This document shows, piece by piece, positions 1-9,358 of a stretch of DNA of 64,000 bases. How positions within the stretch are numbered: the stretch's first letter is position 1; the number at the start of each line of letters is the position of its first letter. The stretch spans positions 682,001-746,000 of the forward strand of contig CAWKDD010000003.1 in assembly GCA_963848335.1 (NCBI GenBank). The letters are read 5' to 3'. The position numbers and the translations under genes were made by a program. Source of the stretch: Chersky-840 sp963848335 (lineage in GTDB: Bacteria; Actinomycetota; Acidimicrobiia; Acidimicrobiales; UBA8190). The notes under the pieces were generated by a model. That model searched no databases. It was not told the origin of the DNA and saw nothing but the letters and a program-made list of their open reading frames with translations.

Positions 1-204
1 CTGGCCCTGGCGATCGGGGTCGACTCCAATCTTGATCCAGACCTTTGTGAGGTCGCCCTTGCGTTCGTACTACCCAGTGACCAGCAACTCCGGGACTCGG
101 GAATGTTCGGCCCGTCGATCTCCGTACCGGACGATGCCGACCCCGTCACGAAGCTGGTCGCCTACATGGGCCGTGATCCGTCGTGGTCCGGGCCGCAGGC
201 ATAA
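1..204 (+). CDS. TIGR03086-type protein, C-terminal fragment
   Basis: Frame 1 is open from the first base of the window and stops with TAA at 202-204, giving 67 residues of a protein whose start lies outside. The tail contains FGPSISVPDDADPVTKL followed by YMGRDPSW. This matches my memory of the C-terminus of TIGR03086-family proteins, DinB/maleylpyruvate-isomerase-like metal-binding proteins common in actinobacteria, where a F-P-x-V-P-x-D-A-D-P pattern precedes a final GRxP. The metal-binding histidines would be in the missing N-terminal part. Assignment rests on the tail only. Confidence 0.55.
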   Translation: MALAIGVDSNLDPDLCEVALAFVLPSDQQLRDSGMFGPSISVPDDADPVTKLVAYMGRDPSWSGPQA

Positions 205-336
205 CCACAACCTCGACCCGGCACGAAGATGGAGATGTCCGATGGCCCGTGCGCATTCGCGGATGCGGCCTTCGGTTGCCGGCACCTTTCCCATCTACGT
301 GTCACCTGCATGCCCCCCCGTTAAGGTGTTCTGACT

Positions 337-1131
337 GTGATGCGTCTGGACGGCAAAGTTGCCATCGTGACCGGTGGCGCCGGAGGGATCGGCGCCGCGA
401 CGGCACGCGCATTGGCAAAGGAGGGCGCCTCGGTCGTCATCGTCGACATCGACGGCGTGAGGGCGGAACAAGTCGGTCAGGCCATCACGGCATCTGGTGG
501 CAGTGCTGTTGGCGTCGCGGCCGACCTGTCGGAGGAATCCGGCGTGGTGGCGGCGGTGGAGGCGACGATCTTCCGCTATGGGCGTGTCGATGTATTGCAC
601 AACAACGCGGCAATGACAGAATCCGACTTCTTGACACGCGACACACAGGTGACCGACCTGGCCCTGGAGGTCTGGGAGAGGACCATGGCGGTCAACCTGC
701 GCAGCCAGATGCTCATGTGCAAGCACGTCATCCCCGAAATGGTGCGCGATGGTGGTGGCTCGATCATCAACATGTCCTCAGGAGCGTCCCTCAAGGGCGA
801 CCGGACTCGAACCGCCTATGGCGTGTCCAAAGCCGGAGTCAACACCCTCACGATGTACGTGGCTGCTTCCCATGGAAAACAAGGGATACGCGTCAACACG
901 ATCGTTCCGGGACTGATCATCACCGACGCCGTCCGTGCCCATCTCACCGACCGGATGCTGGCTGGGCTGGGCCGGGCGACGCTCACCCCGTTTGTCGGCG
1001 AGCCCGAAGACGTCGCCAATCTCGTCGTCTTTCTGGCATCTGACGAGTCGCGCTACATCACAGGTCAGATGATCGCCATCGACGGCGGCATGTCCGCTCA
1101 TGTGGGTTCGGCCGGGCCGGACGCCCGGTGA
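337..1131 (+). CDS. SDR family NAD(P)-dependent oxidoreductase
   Basis: A classical short-chain dehydrogenase of 264 residues, a normal family length. The N-terminal Rossmann glycine motif TGGAGGIG is at residues 12-19, the NNAA motif at 89-92, and the catalytic Ser at about 147 precedes Tyr161 and Lys165 (YGVSK). Near the C-terminus the segment YITGQMIAIDGG is the usual SDR ending. GTG at 337 is directly followed by ATG at 340, and either could be the start. It probably reduces or oxidises a hydroxyl/keto substrate in the cytoplasm; the substrate cannot be read from the sequence. The next gene is another SDR on the opposite strand, converging with a gap of only 16 bases. Confidence 0.9.
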   Translation: MMRLDGKVAIVTGGAGGIGAATARALAKEGASVVIVDIDGVRAEQVGQAITASGGSAVGVAADLSEESGVVAAVEATIFRYGRVDVLHNNAAMTESDFLTRDTQVTDLALEVWERTMAVNLRSQMLMCKHVIPEMVRDGGGSIINMSSGASLKGDRTRTAYGVSKAGVNTLTMYVAASHGKQGIRVNTIVPGLIITDAVRAHLTDRMLAGLGRATLTPFVGEPEDVANLVVFLASDESRYITGQMIAIDGGMSAHVGSAGPDAR

Positions 1132-1147
1132 GTCGGGCGCGGGTGTT

Positions 1148-1948
1148 TCAGGTCGGCCCGAGCACGTACGAGCCGTTCTCGGGATGGTGGTACCAGCCAC
1201 TCGCGGCCTGGGTCCCGCCGTCGACGTGGATGGTCTGTCCTGTCACGTAGCTCGACAGCGAGCCGGCCAGGAATACGGCAGCGCCCCCCATCTCGTCGAC
1301 GTGGCCGGGGCGGCCCATGGGGATGGTGAATCCGAAGCGCGCCTCGGCGCCGGGCGGCGCCACTGAAGCCATGCCTTCGGTCAGGGTGATGTCGGGAGCC
1401 AGGGCATTCACCCGAATGGCGTGGGGGGCGAGCTCGAGCGCGGCCGTCTTCGTAAAGTTGATGACGCCGGCTTTCGCCGCCGCATAGGCCGCATATCCGG
1501 GGGCTGCCCGCACACCCTCGATCGAGGTCACACTGATGATGCTCCCGCCGGAGCGGTTCTCCACCATCGTCCGGGCGACCCGCTGGGTACACAGCATCAC
1601 GTGCTTGAGATTGGCCCGGTACAGCGCATCCCAGCCGTTCTCGGACGTCTCGAGGATCGGCGACAGGAAGACACCTCCGGCGTTGTTCACCAGGATGGTC
1701 ACCGGCCCCATCTCCGCTGTCGTGCGGGCAAGTGCGTCATCGACCTCGCCTGAGTCGCGTGCATCGGTGGTCAGGCCCAGCCCGCCGACCTCCTCCGCTG
1801 CCGACGCTGCGGACTCCGCGTCGCGCTCCCAGATCGCCACCGAGGCGCCGAAGGCGGCCAGAGCGCGGGCGATTCCCCGGCCGATCCCCGCTCCTCCGCC
1901 GGTCACGACAGCCACCTTGTCGGTGAGCAGCACTGATGAAGGCTCCAT
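1148..1948 (-). CDS. SDR family oxidoreductase
   Basis: Second short-chain dehydrogenase, 266 residues from the ATG at 1948. An upstream in-frame extension to 2110 would overlap the divergent gene at 2028 and adds no SDR-like sequence, so the internal ATG is preferred. Residues 16-23 form the cofactor motif TGGGAGIG, NNAGG is at 88-92, Ser142 precedes Tyr155 and Lys159 (YAAAK), and the end carries YVTGQTIHVDGG. It is divergent from the carboxymuconolactone-decarboxylase-like gene, leaving about 80 bases for a shared regulatory region. The grouping of SDRs, epimerase and acyl-CoA ligase remnants suggests a degradation pathway for an aromatic, terpenoid or steroid-like compound. That is inference. 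Confidence 0.9.
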   Translation of the reverse strand: MEPSSVLLTDKVAVVTGGGAGIGRGIARALAAFGASVAIWERDAESAASAAEEVGGLGLTTDARDSGEVDDALARTTAEMGPVTILVNNAGGVFLSPILETSENGWDALYRANLKHVMLCTQRVARTMVENRSGGSIISVTSIEGVRAAPGYAAYAAAKAGVINFTKTAALELAPHAIRVNALAPDITLTEGMASVAPPGAEARFGFTIPMGRPGHVDEMGGAAVFLAGSLSSYVTGQTIHVDGGTQAASGWYHHPENGSYVLGPT

Positions 1949-2027
1949 GGACACGACATCACCCGCCTTATAAGTTCGATCGGGACAGACTGACAGATCC
2001 TCTTGACAGCCCGAGAGTAGGTAAGCC

Positions 2028-2615
2028 TTGCCCAGGATAGAACCGATTCCGTTGAACCAGCTCGCTGCCGAACCTCGCCGGATCATCGAAGAGGGCGTGG
2101 CCGACGGCACCTATGCCACACCGGTCCCACTCCAGATCTTCGCCTACAAGACGGCGCAGATCCTGATGACCCACGCGGCACGTGGAGTCATGGGCAAGCA
2201 GAGTCTCCTCGGCGGGAGGATCATCGAGCTCATCCGGATCCGCAGTGCACAGCTGGGTGAATGTCAACCCTGCATGCAGTCGCGGAAGCATGACTCGATC
2301 ACAGACGAGGACGTCGCCTGCCTCGTGGCTCCAGGGCACTCGGAGCTGACCGAGCAAGAGCGGCTCGCAGTCGAGTTTCTCGACCTGCTCTCGGCCGATC
2401 ATCATGCCATCGATGACGAGGTATATCGGAGACTGGGAAAGGTCTTCACGGCCGCACAGATCGTGGAGCTCGGATTCACCTGTGCCAGCACCATGGGACT
2501 TCACCGCTTCATCCACACACTCGACATCTTCGGAACGAGCCCTCCGGCAATCGCCTACGACCAGGATCAGGTCGACACTGCCTACACGGATGACCCCGGG
2601 CACGTACCGTCATGA
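2028..2615 (+). CDS. carboxymuconolactone decarboxylase (AhpD-like) family protein
   Basis: A 195-residue all-helical protein with the AhpD/CMD hallmark: the redox pair Cys79-x-x-Cys82 (ECQPCMQSR) followed by a histidine at 88, just after a helix ending IIELIRIRSAQL. Family members are either gamma-carboxymuconolactone decarboxylases or alkylhydroperoxidase-like peroxidases; the CxxC pair with downstream His favours the AhpD-type redox fold. The start is TTG at 2028. The stop overlaps the next gene's ATG by four bases (ATGA), so the two form a translationally coupled operon. The long C-terminal part after the CMD core (about residues 110-195) is typical of the Acidimicrobiia/Mycobacteria subgroup placed beside SDRs. 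Confidence 0.85.
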   Translation: MPRIEPIPLNQLAAEPRRIIEEGVADGTYATPVPLQIFAYKTAQILMTHAARGVMGKQSLLGGRIIELIRIRSAQLGECQPCMQSRKHDSITDEDVACLVAPGHSELTEQERLAVEFLDLLSADHHAIDDEVYRRLGKVFTAAQIVELGFTCASTMGLHRFIHTLDIFGTSPPAIAYDQDQVDTAYTDDPGHVPS

Positions 2616-3616
2616 GCGAGACGATCTTCGTTACCGGAGCGACCGGGCTGGCCGGTGCCAATATCTGCAAACTCCTGATCGAGCGCGGCGACGAGGTGCG
2701 TGCATTGGCCCGCCCTTCGGCAGACACAGAGCCGCTTGTCGCCTTGGGGGTCGAGGTCAGAAGCGGAGATGTTACCGATGCCGACGATGTCCGCCGCGCC
2801 GCCAGCGGTTCCGATGCGGCGATCCACTGTGCCGCCCTCCTGGGTGGTGCAAGTCAAAATCTGCCGGACTTCGAGGCCGTGAACGTCCTGGGCACGAAGC
2901 ACGTCCTCGACACCGCCGAGGCATTGGGCATGCGCCGGGTCGTGGCGGTGAGCACCGGCACATTCTTCGACACGGCCGGAGGTCTCGAGCGTGAGGACGC
3001 TCCTGTGATGAGAGAACCGAGCTCGGATCCCTACACGATCACCAAGATGGCAGCGTTCCAGGACGCCATGGCCCGCGCCGGCGCCGGGCAGGACGTCGTC
3101 ACCACCCATCCCGGTGCCATCTTCGGGCCGTCGCCGGTGGCCAGCAATGCCCTTGGCCGGACCAGCTTCAACCGGGTGCTCCTGTCCGCCCTCCGTCGGC
3201 GGATCACGCAGTACCTGACCTTCCCCGTGAGCTGGGTATTTGCCGATGACATCGCACGGGGGTGCATCCTCGCCCTCGACCGTGGCGTCTCAGGTGAGCG
3301 CTACATGCTCGACGGCCGGCCCGAGGACGTGGTGAGCACGGCCGAGGCCTGCACCAGGATCTGTGGACTGGCAGGGATCGACCACCTGGTGTCCGACGTC
3401 GCACCGTCAGACGACCCGGAGCTGCTCGCCGTGTTCGGACCGACGCTCATGGCAATTGCCTTCAAGTTGGCGTCGGTCCATACACCGCGCCGACCCCTGG
3501 TGGAGTCGAAGACCTTCAAGCGGCTCGGGTACGAACCCATCAGCCTCGAGGAAGGCCTCAGGCGTACCGCCGCGTGGCTCGTGGAAATCGGGAAAGTCGA
3601 CCGCACCGGTCTCTGA
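2612..3616 (+). CDS. NAD-dependent epimerase/dehydratase family protein
   Basis: Extended-SDR protein of 334 residues, the expected length. The NAD-binding motif TGATGLAG is at residues 8-15 and the catalytic pair is Tyr141-x-x-x-Lys145 (YTITK), preceded by AVSTGTFFD where the family has its catalytic Ser/Thr. The ATG overlaps the stop of the upstream CMD-like gene by four bases. Because the two are coupled and lie beside SDRs and a ruined CoA-ligase gene, the likely job is redox or dehydration of a small carbonyl intermediate (3-beta-HSD or cinnamoyl-CoA/dihydroflavonol reductase-like) rather than sugar metabolism; this is inferred from context. Confidence 0.88.
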   Translation: MSETIFVTGATGLAGANICKLLIERGDEVRALARPSADTEPLVALGVEVRSGDVTDADDVRRAASGSDAAIHCAALLGGASQNLPDFEAVNVLGTKHVLDTAEALGMRRVVAVSTGTFFDTAGGLEREDAPVMREPSSDPYTITKMAAFQDAMARAGAGQDVVTTHPGAIFGPSPVASNALGRTSFNRVLLSALRRRITQYLTFPVSWVFADDIARGCILALDRGVSGERYMLDGRPEDVVSTAEACTRICGLAGIDHLVSDVAPSDDPELLAVFGPTLMAIAFKLASVHTPRRPLVESKTFKRLGYEPISLEEGLRRTAAWLVEIGKVDRTGL

Positions 3617-3740
3617 AGAGACCCGGCCGTACCCCTCGAGCCGCGTCTGCGGTGCCTTCGGCGCACGCCCTGTCCCGGTTGCGTAACCTTTGTCACGAAT
3701 TCAGGCACGGCATCGATTGCCCTGAGATCGGAGGGGACCA

Positions 3741-4151
3741 ATGATCCTCACGTCGTATCCATTGCTCGACGCCTTTTGGACCATCTTGGAGGTGGTGGTC
3801 TTCGCCCTCTGGATCTGGCTGGTGATCTCGATCTTCGTCGATATCTTTCGGAGTCACGACCTGTCGGGCTTCGCCAAGGCATTGTGGGTGCTTGGCATCC
3901 TCATCGTCCCCCTGCTGGGCGTGCTCATCTACCTGATCGCACGTGGTGGCGAGATGCATGAGCGGGTGCTGCGAGCTGCCCAGGTGCAAAACGAGGCGAT
4001 ACGGCAACAACTTGGCGGGTTGGGTGCGACATCGGTTTCCGAGGAGCTGAGCAGATTGGCGGACCTTCGCGACCGTGGCGTCCTGTCTCCCGAGGAATTC
4101 GAGGCCGCCAAGGCGAAGGTGCTCGGTGCGAACCCCACCCGGTCGGGTTGA
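3741..4151 (+). CDS. PLDc_N/SHOCT-domain membrane protein
   Basis: A 136-residue protein with two N-terminal transmembrane helices (about residues 10-32 and 45-67), matching the phospholipase-D N-terminal (PLDc_N) module, joined to a C-terminal SHOCT domain (about 100-130, ELSRLADLRDRGVLSPEEF). This is a very common actinobacterial architecture without a proven function; SHOCT is thought to mediate oligomerisation or protein contacts at the membrane face. A clear ribosome binding site (GGAGGGG, around 3731-3737) precedes the ATG, supporting the start. It stands alone between the epimerase operon and a pseudogene. Confidence 0.88.
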   Translation: MILTSYPLLDAFWTILEVVVFALWIWLVISIFVDIFRSHDLSGFAKALWVLGILIVPLLGVLIYLIARGGEMHERVLRAAQVQNEAIRQQLGGLGATSVSEELSRLADLRDRGVLSPEEFEAAKAKVLGANPTRSG

Positions 4152-4198
4152 TCCTGCTCCTCGGCTTGCGAGACATGGACCTCGGATTCGATCCCGCC

Positions 4199-5825
4199 TT
4201 AGAGCTCCCAAGCGTGGTTGCGCCCGTTGGCCTCGAAGCCGCGGCGCAAGCTCTCCTCCTCACCCGGAGTGAAGGCGCGGAAGGAGACAGCACCGCGTGC
4301 CCGCATGTACAGCGGATCTCCGCCCACGCGATCGAAGCGGAACTTGTCGTGAACGAGAGCCCGGGTGAGGATCTTGTTGGTCGGAGTGGTGGGGAGCGCC
4401 TCGCACACACGACGAAGCGCGGCCGCCACTTGGGGCTGAGATCAGGCTGTTGATCAAGCCACGAAGCAAAGGTCTCGCCATCGAAAATGGCTCCCTCGCT
4501 CAGTACAAGGGCCACCATAACTTGGTCCCCCGAGTCCACGTCGGGAACACCGTAGACCGACGTCAACATGACGTCGGGATGGCGTGTGACGATGGCTTCG
4601 ATCGGACCGGCGGGAAGTTCTCCCCGTCCACCCTCAGCCAATCGGACGTGCGCCCGGCGAAGTACACCCAGCCATCATCGTCGACGTACCCGAGGTCACC
4701 CACTCCAGTACCAGCCCCTTCGTGTTGTGTGGCGCATGGCCGGCGCGTTGCGGTAATAGCCCTCGAACGGTCCCACCCCGAGAGTGTTGACGATCTCCCC
4801 TACGCACTCCTCGGCATTGACGAGGCGGCCATCATCATCGAATCGAGCCCTCGGGACCTCGTTGCCGTCGGGGTCGACGACGGCGATCCCCTTGCGCAGG
4901 CGCCCGACACAGCCCCGGGGCGGACCGCCCGTACGATCCAACGCGTGGCGCCTTCGGTGGAGCCGAAGACATCGATGATGTTGATGCCGAAGCGCTTCGC
5001 GGCGGCTTCGACGACGTGGGGTGAACCCTCGTTGCCGAAGGCGATCCTCAACGTGTTGTCGGCATCATCCTCTCGTTCCGGCGTGGCCAGAAGATAGACG
5101 AGCAATTTGCCGGTGTAGTTGAACCAGGTGGCCCCGTAGCGGCGCACGTCGGGAAGAAAGCTGGACGCGCTGAAGCGGCGGGCCAGGGACAGGGACGCGC
5201 CTGCCACCAAGGCAGGCGCCAGCCCCGACATCAGGGAGTTGGCATGGAACAGGGGCATAGCCGCATATCCCACGTCGTCGGGACCGACTCCGAGCATCGT
5301 CGCCATCCGTGCTCCCGTCGTGAGCAGTCTCCGTTGTGTACAGCGCACCGCTTTCGGGGCGGCGGAGGTACCCGAGGTGAAGACCAGGGCCCACAGGACG
5401 TCGGGCTCACATTCCACGGCACCCCAGGGCTTCGGGACTTCGTCAGAGCCGTCAGGCTCAGTGGCCATTTCCAGTGCCCGTTCCAATGGCTCGCCGGCTG
5501 AAATGGGCGGATCGTCGGCGTCGGAGAAACGCCGAGACACCAGCAGGGTCCCCGGCAGCTCCAACTCTTCACCGACAGGCTGAAGCAAGTGGTGGTGTCG
5601 AGGTTCGGTGATGACGAGCTGCACATCGGTGTGCAACATGTCACGTGTCAGGTGCTCACCGTCGTGTGTGATTCAGTCCGACCACTGCAGCTCCCACGAG
5701 CCCAGCACCGCACAACGCGAAGACGTAGTCCGGGGTGTTGTCGAGAAGGACCCCTACATGGGGAGGTCGAGCTGGATCGAGCCGGGCTCTGTACCGCGGG
5801 GTCATACGACGGATCGGTTGGCTAC
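4199..5825 (-). pseudogene. acyl-CoA synthetase (AMP-dependent ligase), decayed
   Basis: The minus strand spells a FadD-like acyl-CoA synthetase in pieces that change frame. Around 5640-5770 it reads VGVLLDNTPDYVF. After a one-base break near 5650, the main piece to about 4900 holds the ATP/AMP signature FTSGTSAAPKAV, a substrate-pocket segment and the FGSTEGA motif. After another break near 4900-4930 comes DPDGNEVPRARFDDDG and YRNAP. Further breaks near 4690 and 4420 lead into the C-terminal TPTNKILTRALV that carries the acyl-transfer lysine. The order and spacing suit a full ligase of about 540 residues with at least four frame breaks. I infer a dead gene or local sequencing errors; the intact protein would have activated fatty or aromatic acids with CoA. 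Confidence 0.8.
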
Positions 5826-5829
5826 TGGG

Positions 5830-6213
5830 TCACTGACAAGACCCCTCACACGGGCCCCGGGCCGAACTCGACGCCGAGTCGCACCGGACCCTGAACCACC
5901 CAAGTGGGGCTGGTGGGCGCAACCGTCCGGTTCTCCGGCACAGGAGAGACCCGAAATGCGTGAGGTCATGGTGGAGCCTCGGGACCCGAAGCGCATTTCG
6001 AGTCCCAGAGACTCCACGAAACGGGGGGTCAGACACCGACAGCCCCCGCCCACCAGGCACGATACGCCGAGCGCTGCAGGGCGTCCACGGAAGCGGTGGC
6101 GCCGGCACTGCCGCACGTGCACGCGCAGGTGACTTCCAAGTCCACCAGTGCTTGTTCGCCCGGTCACAAGCGAGGTCATATGGGCAACGGCGCATCACCG
6201 AATCGAGTGCTGG
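5830..6213. other. intergenic stretch, no gene seen
   Basis: About 380 bases between the ligase remnant and the STAS gene. No reading frame here has recognisable protein features. An imperfect inverted repeat around 5979-6006 (GGGACCCGAA paired with TTCGAGTCCC) is the only structure I notice. Confidence 0.4.
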
Positions 6214-6573
6214 TCAGGTCTGTGCCCGGCTCGCCTCGATCGCGCTTGCCACGTCGTCGTAGACCGAGAGCGATCGGTCGACACCGGAGATCCTGAGGAC
6301 TCTTGACACCCCTGGTGGGAGACCGACCAGATACATGACACCCCCGGTCCGATGAATCCGCTTCGATGCGAGGGCCAGGGTGATGAGGCCCATCGAATCC
6401 ACATCCGAAACGTTCTCGAGGTCCACCACGACGGGGAGACGTTCTCGGCCCGTGGCGGAGAGGACCTCCCGTATCTCCGGTGACGTGGCGGTATTCACAG
6501 CGCCGCCGATGGTTATCACACGGATACCTTCCTGCACGGCCTCTGAGATCCTGCACCCGGTATCAGGGGTCAT
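6214..6573 (-). CDS. STAS-domain anti-sigma factor antagonist-like protein
   Basis: A 119-residue single-domain STAS protein. The core contains PVVVDLENVSDVDSMGL, where the D-S-x-G-L signature places the phosphorylatable serine at residue 60, as in SpoIIAA/RsbV anti-anti-sigma factors. Family members bind anti-sigma kinases when unphosphorylated and so release a sigma factor. No kinase or sigma gene is adjacent, so the partner is unknown. ATG at 6573 is chosen because an AAGGGG ribosome binding site precedes it and the domain begins right after; an upstream extension to 6681 lacks domain sequence. Confidence 0.85.
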   Translation of the reverse strand: MTPDTGCRISEAVQEGIRVITIGGAVNTATSPEIREVLSATGRERLPVVVDLENVSDVDSMGLITLALASKRIHRTGGVMYLVGLPPGVSRVLRISGVDRSLSVYDDVASAIEASRAQT

Positions 6574-7006
6574 CGTGCCCCTTGGGTGGCCCGCACGGCG
6601 TTGTCCTCCAATCGGCCCATGGCGTCCCGTCTGCACCCCAGCCAGGTGGCGGTTCAGCTGCCCAGCGGTCGATCTCGCCAATCGACCACTGTTCGCTCGG
6701 GTTCGATGACGAGAGTCCGATAAGGGCGAGACTCGTACAATAAACTACCCAAGATGTTGCAGCGGTGACAGATGCGCGTCGTGTGACCCATCTGGGCCGC
6801 ATCGAACCGCCGAACCTCAAGCAGTTCGTCCTTCGACGAAAACTTGTCGGCGTGCAGTGTCGGTCAAGGGCCGGCGGCCCGCGACCACTTCTCGTCTCCC
6901 TATCGTGCTTTGCTCACCACTTTCCGTGCCCATTGCCGAACGTGGGGCTCGACAGGTGGACCCGACTCAGAGCCCACAGGTACAGCCGGCTGTACAACGT
7001 AGGGAT

Positions 7007-7291
7007 ATGCGAGTGGAGATCCATGTCCGTCCAAGCTCGTCGCAGACCGCAGTGGGCGGCGAATACGGCGGCGCCCTCGTCGTGCGAGTCATCGAACCGG
7101 CGGATTCCGGACGGGCTACAGAGGCTGCGCTGCGCGCCGTCGCCAAAGCGGTCGCTATGCCGCGCGGTTCGGTAACCCTCGTGCGAGGAGCCACCAGCCG
7201 AAGGAAGCTCATCGAGATCGATGCTGGTCATCGAGACGCCCAGGCCGTCGAGAGCGCATTGCATCGACTACGCGATTATCAAGATCACTGA
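7007..7291 (+). CDS. DUF167 (YggU) family protein
   Basis: A small 94-residue protein with the complete DUF167/YggU pattern: an opening strand VEIHVRPSSS, then YGGALVVRVIEPAD, RATEAALRAVAKA and VTLVRGATSRRKLIEI. The family folds as a compact alpha/beta protein of unknown function. The ATG at 7007 (preceded by GTAGGGAT) fits the normal family N-terminus; an in-frame extension back to 6857 would add 50 unrelated residues. It appears monocistronic. Confidence 0.85.
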   Translation: MRVEIHVRPSSSQTAVGGEYGGALVVRVIEPADSGRATEAALRAVAKAVAMPRGSVTLVRGATSRRKLIEIDAGHRDAQAVESALHRLRDYQDH

Positions 7292-7368
7292 TGGGCTCTC
7301 GTCAAACGAGATCCTCCACCGCTGCTCAAAGGCTCGTCGGCCTCCGGCTCATGTGATCTCCCGGGGGG

Positions 7369-7665
7369 TCAGACGATCGGATGGGTAGGCCATTGCTGGG
7401 GGGCATGGGCCCTGGGAGGGCGGTCCGGAGGTGGCATTGCTCCGTCGGACAGCACCAGTCGTTCGCACTGGAGACACCGGGTGGCAAGCGTCGATTGGTC
7501 CCACTTCCGATGCGGCTCCGACCGGTATCGAAAACCGCACAGCGCACTCGTACCGGACGACGGCCAATCCGTGACTGCATGCCATCGCGGCTTCCAATAG
7601 GTCCGCTTCAGGAATGTGACCAAAAATTGACGACGTGGCATTTCCGGAACCGCTAGGTACCCCAT
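7369..7665 (-). CDS. small hypothetical protein
   Basis: A possible gene of 98 residues starting ATG at 7665, with a G-rich stretch upstream that might serve as ribosome binding site. The sequence is rich in Trp, Arg and Cys and shows no domain I recognise. It is the best candidate in an otherwise empty 700-base gap (7292-8004); alternative frames over the same DNA are only slightly less plausible, so it could be non-coding. Confidence 0.3.
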   Translation of the reverse strand: MGYLAVPEMPRRQFLVTFLKRTYWKPRWHAVTDWPSSGTSALCGFRYRSEPHRKWDQSTLATRCLQCERLVLSDGAMPPPDRPPRAHAPQQWPTHPIV

Positions 7666-8004
7666 TGCATGGACCCCCCCCTGCACCCACCCAATCAGGA
7701 TTGTACTCGGGCGGACCTCGGTACGCTTAGGAAAATTCGGCGCTACCGGGCCGCCGGCCGCCGATCAGGTCGCCGATGGACTCACCGGTGACGGGCCGCT
7801 TCGAATGTGGGCTCATCCCGGGAGCGGAGGCTGCCAGCTCAGTGCCGGGCTGCGGCTGGTGGATACAGCGGGCGGCCATGGCAGCCGAGGGATCGGTGCT
7901 GGGCGAGGGCGATCATCAGCGTCACCCATCCCACTCTTTCTCGGCCCAGGACTGGTCCGTGGATTCGCTGGGATGTGTCGCCCCCTATGGGCGATGATGG
8001 GGAG

Positions 8005-8334
8005 GTGAGTGTCATCCGCATCAACGCCATCACCGTTCCCGAGGGCGGCGGACCGGAGCTTGCCCGACGGTTTGCCGAACGTGCCCGTGCCGTAGACGAC
8101 GCAGACGGGTTCGAGGGATTCGAGCTGCTGCGCCCGACCGACGACCGGAGGACGTGGCTCGTCGTCACCCGCTGGCGCGACAAGGAGGCATTCGAGGCAT
8201 GGGTGGCCTCACCGGCCTTTGCCCACGGCCACCGCGGAGTCTCCGGCCGTGGTGCGAATCGCCCGCCCGTAGGTACCCACAGCGAACTGTGGTCCTATGA
8301 CGTCGAGATTGCGGCGCCAAAGCCGAGCACCTGA
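8005..8334 (+). CDS. antibiotic biosynthesis monooxygenase (ABM) domain protein
   Basis: A 109-residue ferredoxin-like-fold protein: first strand VIRINAITVPEGGG, helix ELARRFAERA, then GFEGFELLRP, a strand TWLVVTRW and helix DKEAFEAWVASPAFAHGH. This is the standard layout of heme-degrading (MhuD/IsdG-like) and quinone-forming ABM proteins. Family starts usually read M-S-V-x-R-I-N, so GTG at 8005 is preferred; an ATG at 7987 is an alternative with six more residues. An ABM substrate cannot be assigned without the heme-ligand geometry; no iron-uptake genes are adjacent. Confidence 0.8.
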   Translation: MSVIRINAITVPEGGGPELARRFAERARAVDDADGFEGFELLRPTDDRRTWLVVTRWRDKEAFEAWVASPAFAHGHRGVSGRGANRPPVGTHSELWSYDVEIAAPKPST

Positions 8335-8764
8335 TCCGATCACTCGCTCCGAGATGGCGCGAGACGAGCCAGGCCGCGTCCGAGGCGCCTGCTACGCATG
8401 TTGTGACCGAAAGGGTCCATCGCGTCGCCAGCGAGCCGGCCGAAAAATCGCACAGACGATGCGTGTGCCTAGGCCACGCGCACCAGATTGCCGGACAACC
8501 GGGGCAGACGCTGAACGGGCCGAGACACAGGCCCAATCGGGCACAGCAGGCGGCGGCTGATGCCATGAGAATGCGTCCCATGACGCGAGCCTCGTCGGCC
8601 GACATAGATCCACGTGAGCAGGCGGGATGTGCTCACACAGGTCCTGTCACCGCCCCCGACACACCCTGATATTTCAGCTGGAAGTATTCTGGGTTTTTCC
8701 TGGGCCTCGACACGTGCCCAGGTGGCCCAGTCACACGATGGACGGGGCGCTGCAAGAAGGGGGG
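8335..8764. other. intergenic stretch, no gene seen
   Basis: About 430 bases between the ABM gene and the lipoprotein gene. I see no reading frame with protein-like composition; the sequence presumably carries the lipoprotein promoter, but no clear consensus elements stand out. Confidence 0.35.
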
Positions 8765-9271
8765 ATGATGTCGAGGGGGGCCGTGCGACTCGCGATCTCG
8801 TTGGTGATCACGGCGCTGCTCGCCGCCTCGTGTTCGTCAGGATCGGCGCTCAAGCACGAGCAGTCACGTAAGCACAACCAGGCACTAAGGGCCGAAGAAG
8901 CGCTCAAGGGCGAGGACGCACTCAGGGAGGCGGTACTCAAGCACGATCTGGCGCTCAGGCACGAAGAGGCACTCAAGGCTCAGGCTGCTCACGCGCTTGG
9001 AGCCCCCAGCACGACGGTCGTGACCACGACCGGCAATCCTGAGTACCACCCCCCTCTGACCACCACGACGTTGATTCCGACGGCCAATCCGCACACGCTG
9101 AAGAAGGGTGCGACACCGGAGCCAACCACGACACGACCAAGAGCCCCGGTGACGGTCACCCCGCCGGGAACGACGATCCACCGACACGGTAGGCACACTC
9201 GAGCTCACCATGGTCACCATCACAAGGGAGCTGCCGGGGGTGCCCCAGGATCACCTTCACGGGACCTCTGA
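8765..9271 (+). CDS. His-rich lipoprotein with Ala/Glu repeat
   Basis: A 168-residue predicted lipoprotein. After a short basic start comes a hydrophobic helix (ISLVITALLAAS) ending at Cys23, a plausible lipid-attachment site. Residues about 28-72 form an imperfect repeat of the type A-L-(K/R)-x-E-(E/D)-A, likely a charged helix or coiled coil. A Thr/Pro-rich spacer follows, and the C-terminus has a dense His cluster (HGRHTRAHHGHHH) that could bind metal. A G-rich ribosome binding site precedes tandem ATGs at 8765/8768. No family is recognised; surface metal binding or cell-wall association is a guess from composition. Confidence 0.7.
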   Translation: MMSRGAVRLAISLVITALLAASCSSGSALKHEQSRKHNQALRAEEALKGEDALREAVLKHDLALRHEEALKAQAAHALGAPSTTVVTTTGNPEYHPPLTTTTLIPTANPHTLKKGATPEPTTTRPRAPVTVTPPGTTIHRHGRHTRAHHGHHHKGAAGGAPGSPSRDL

Positions 9272-9358
9272 TCTTCGGCCGTTCCCGGGCCCGCGTCGCA
9301 TCCGATCAAGCAGGCTGCGCGCTCATAACCAATCTCAGGGCAAACTCCAACTGAATCG

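Noticed and set aside
183..1043. A 286-codon plus-strand frame overlapping the first SDR
   Set aside because: Shifted reading of the SDR gene; Arg/Gly/His-rich without domain features.
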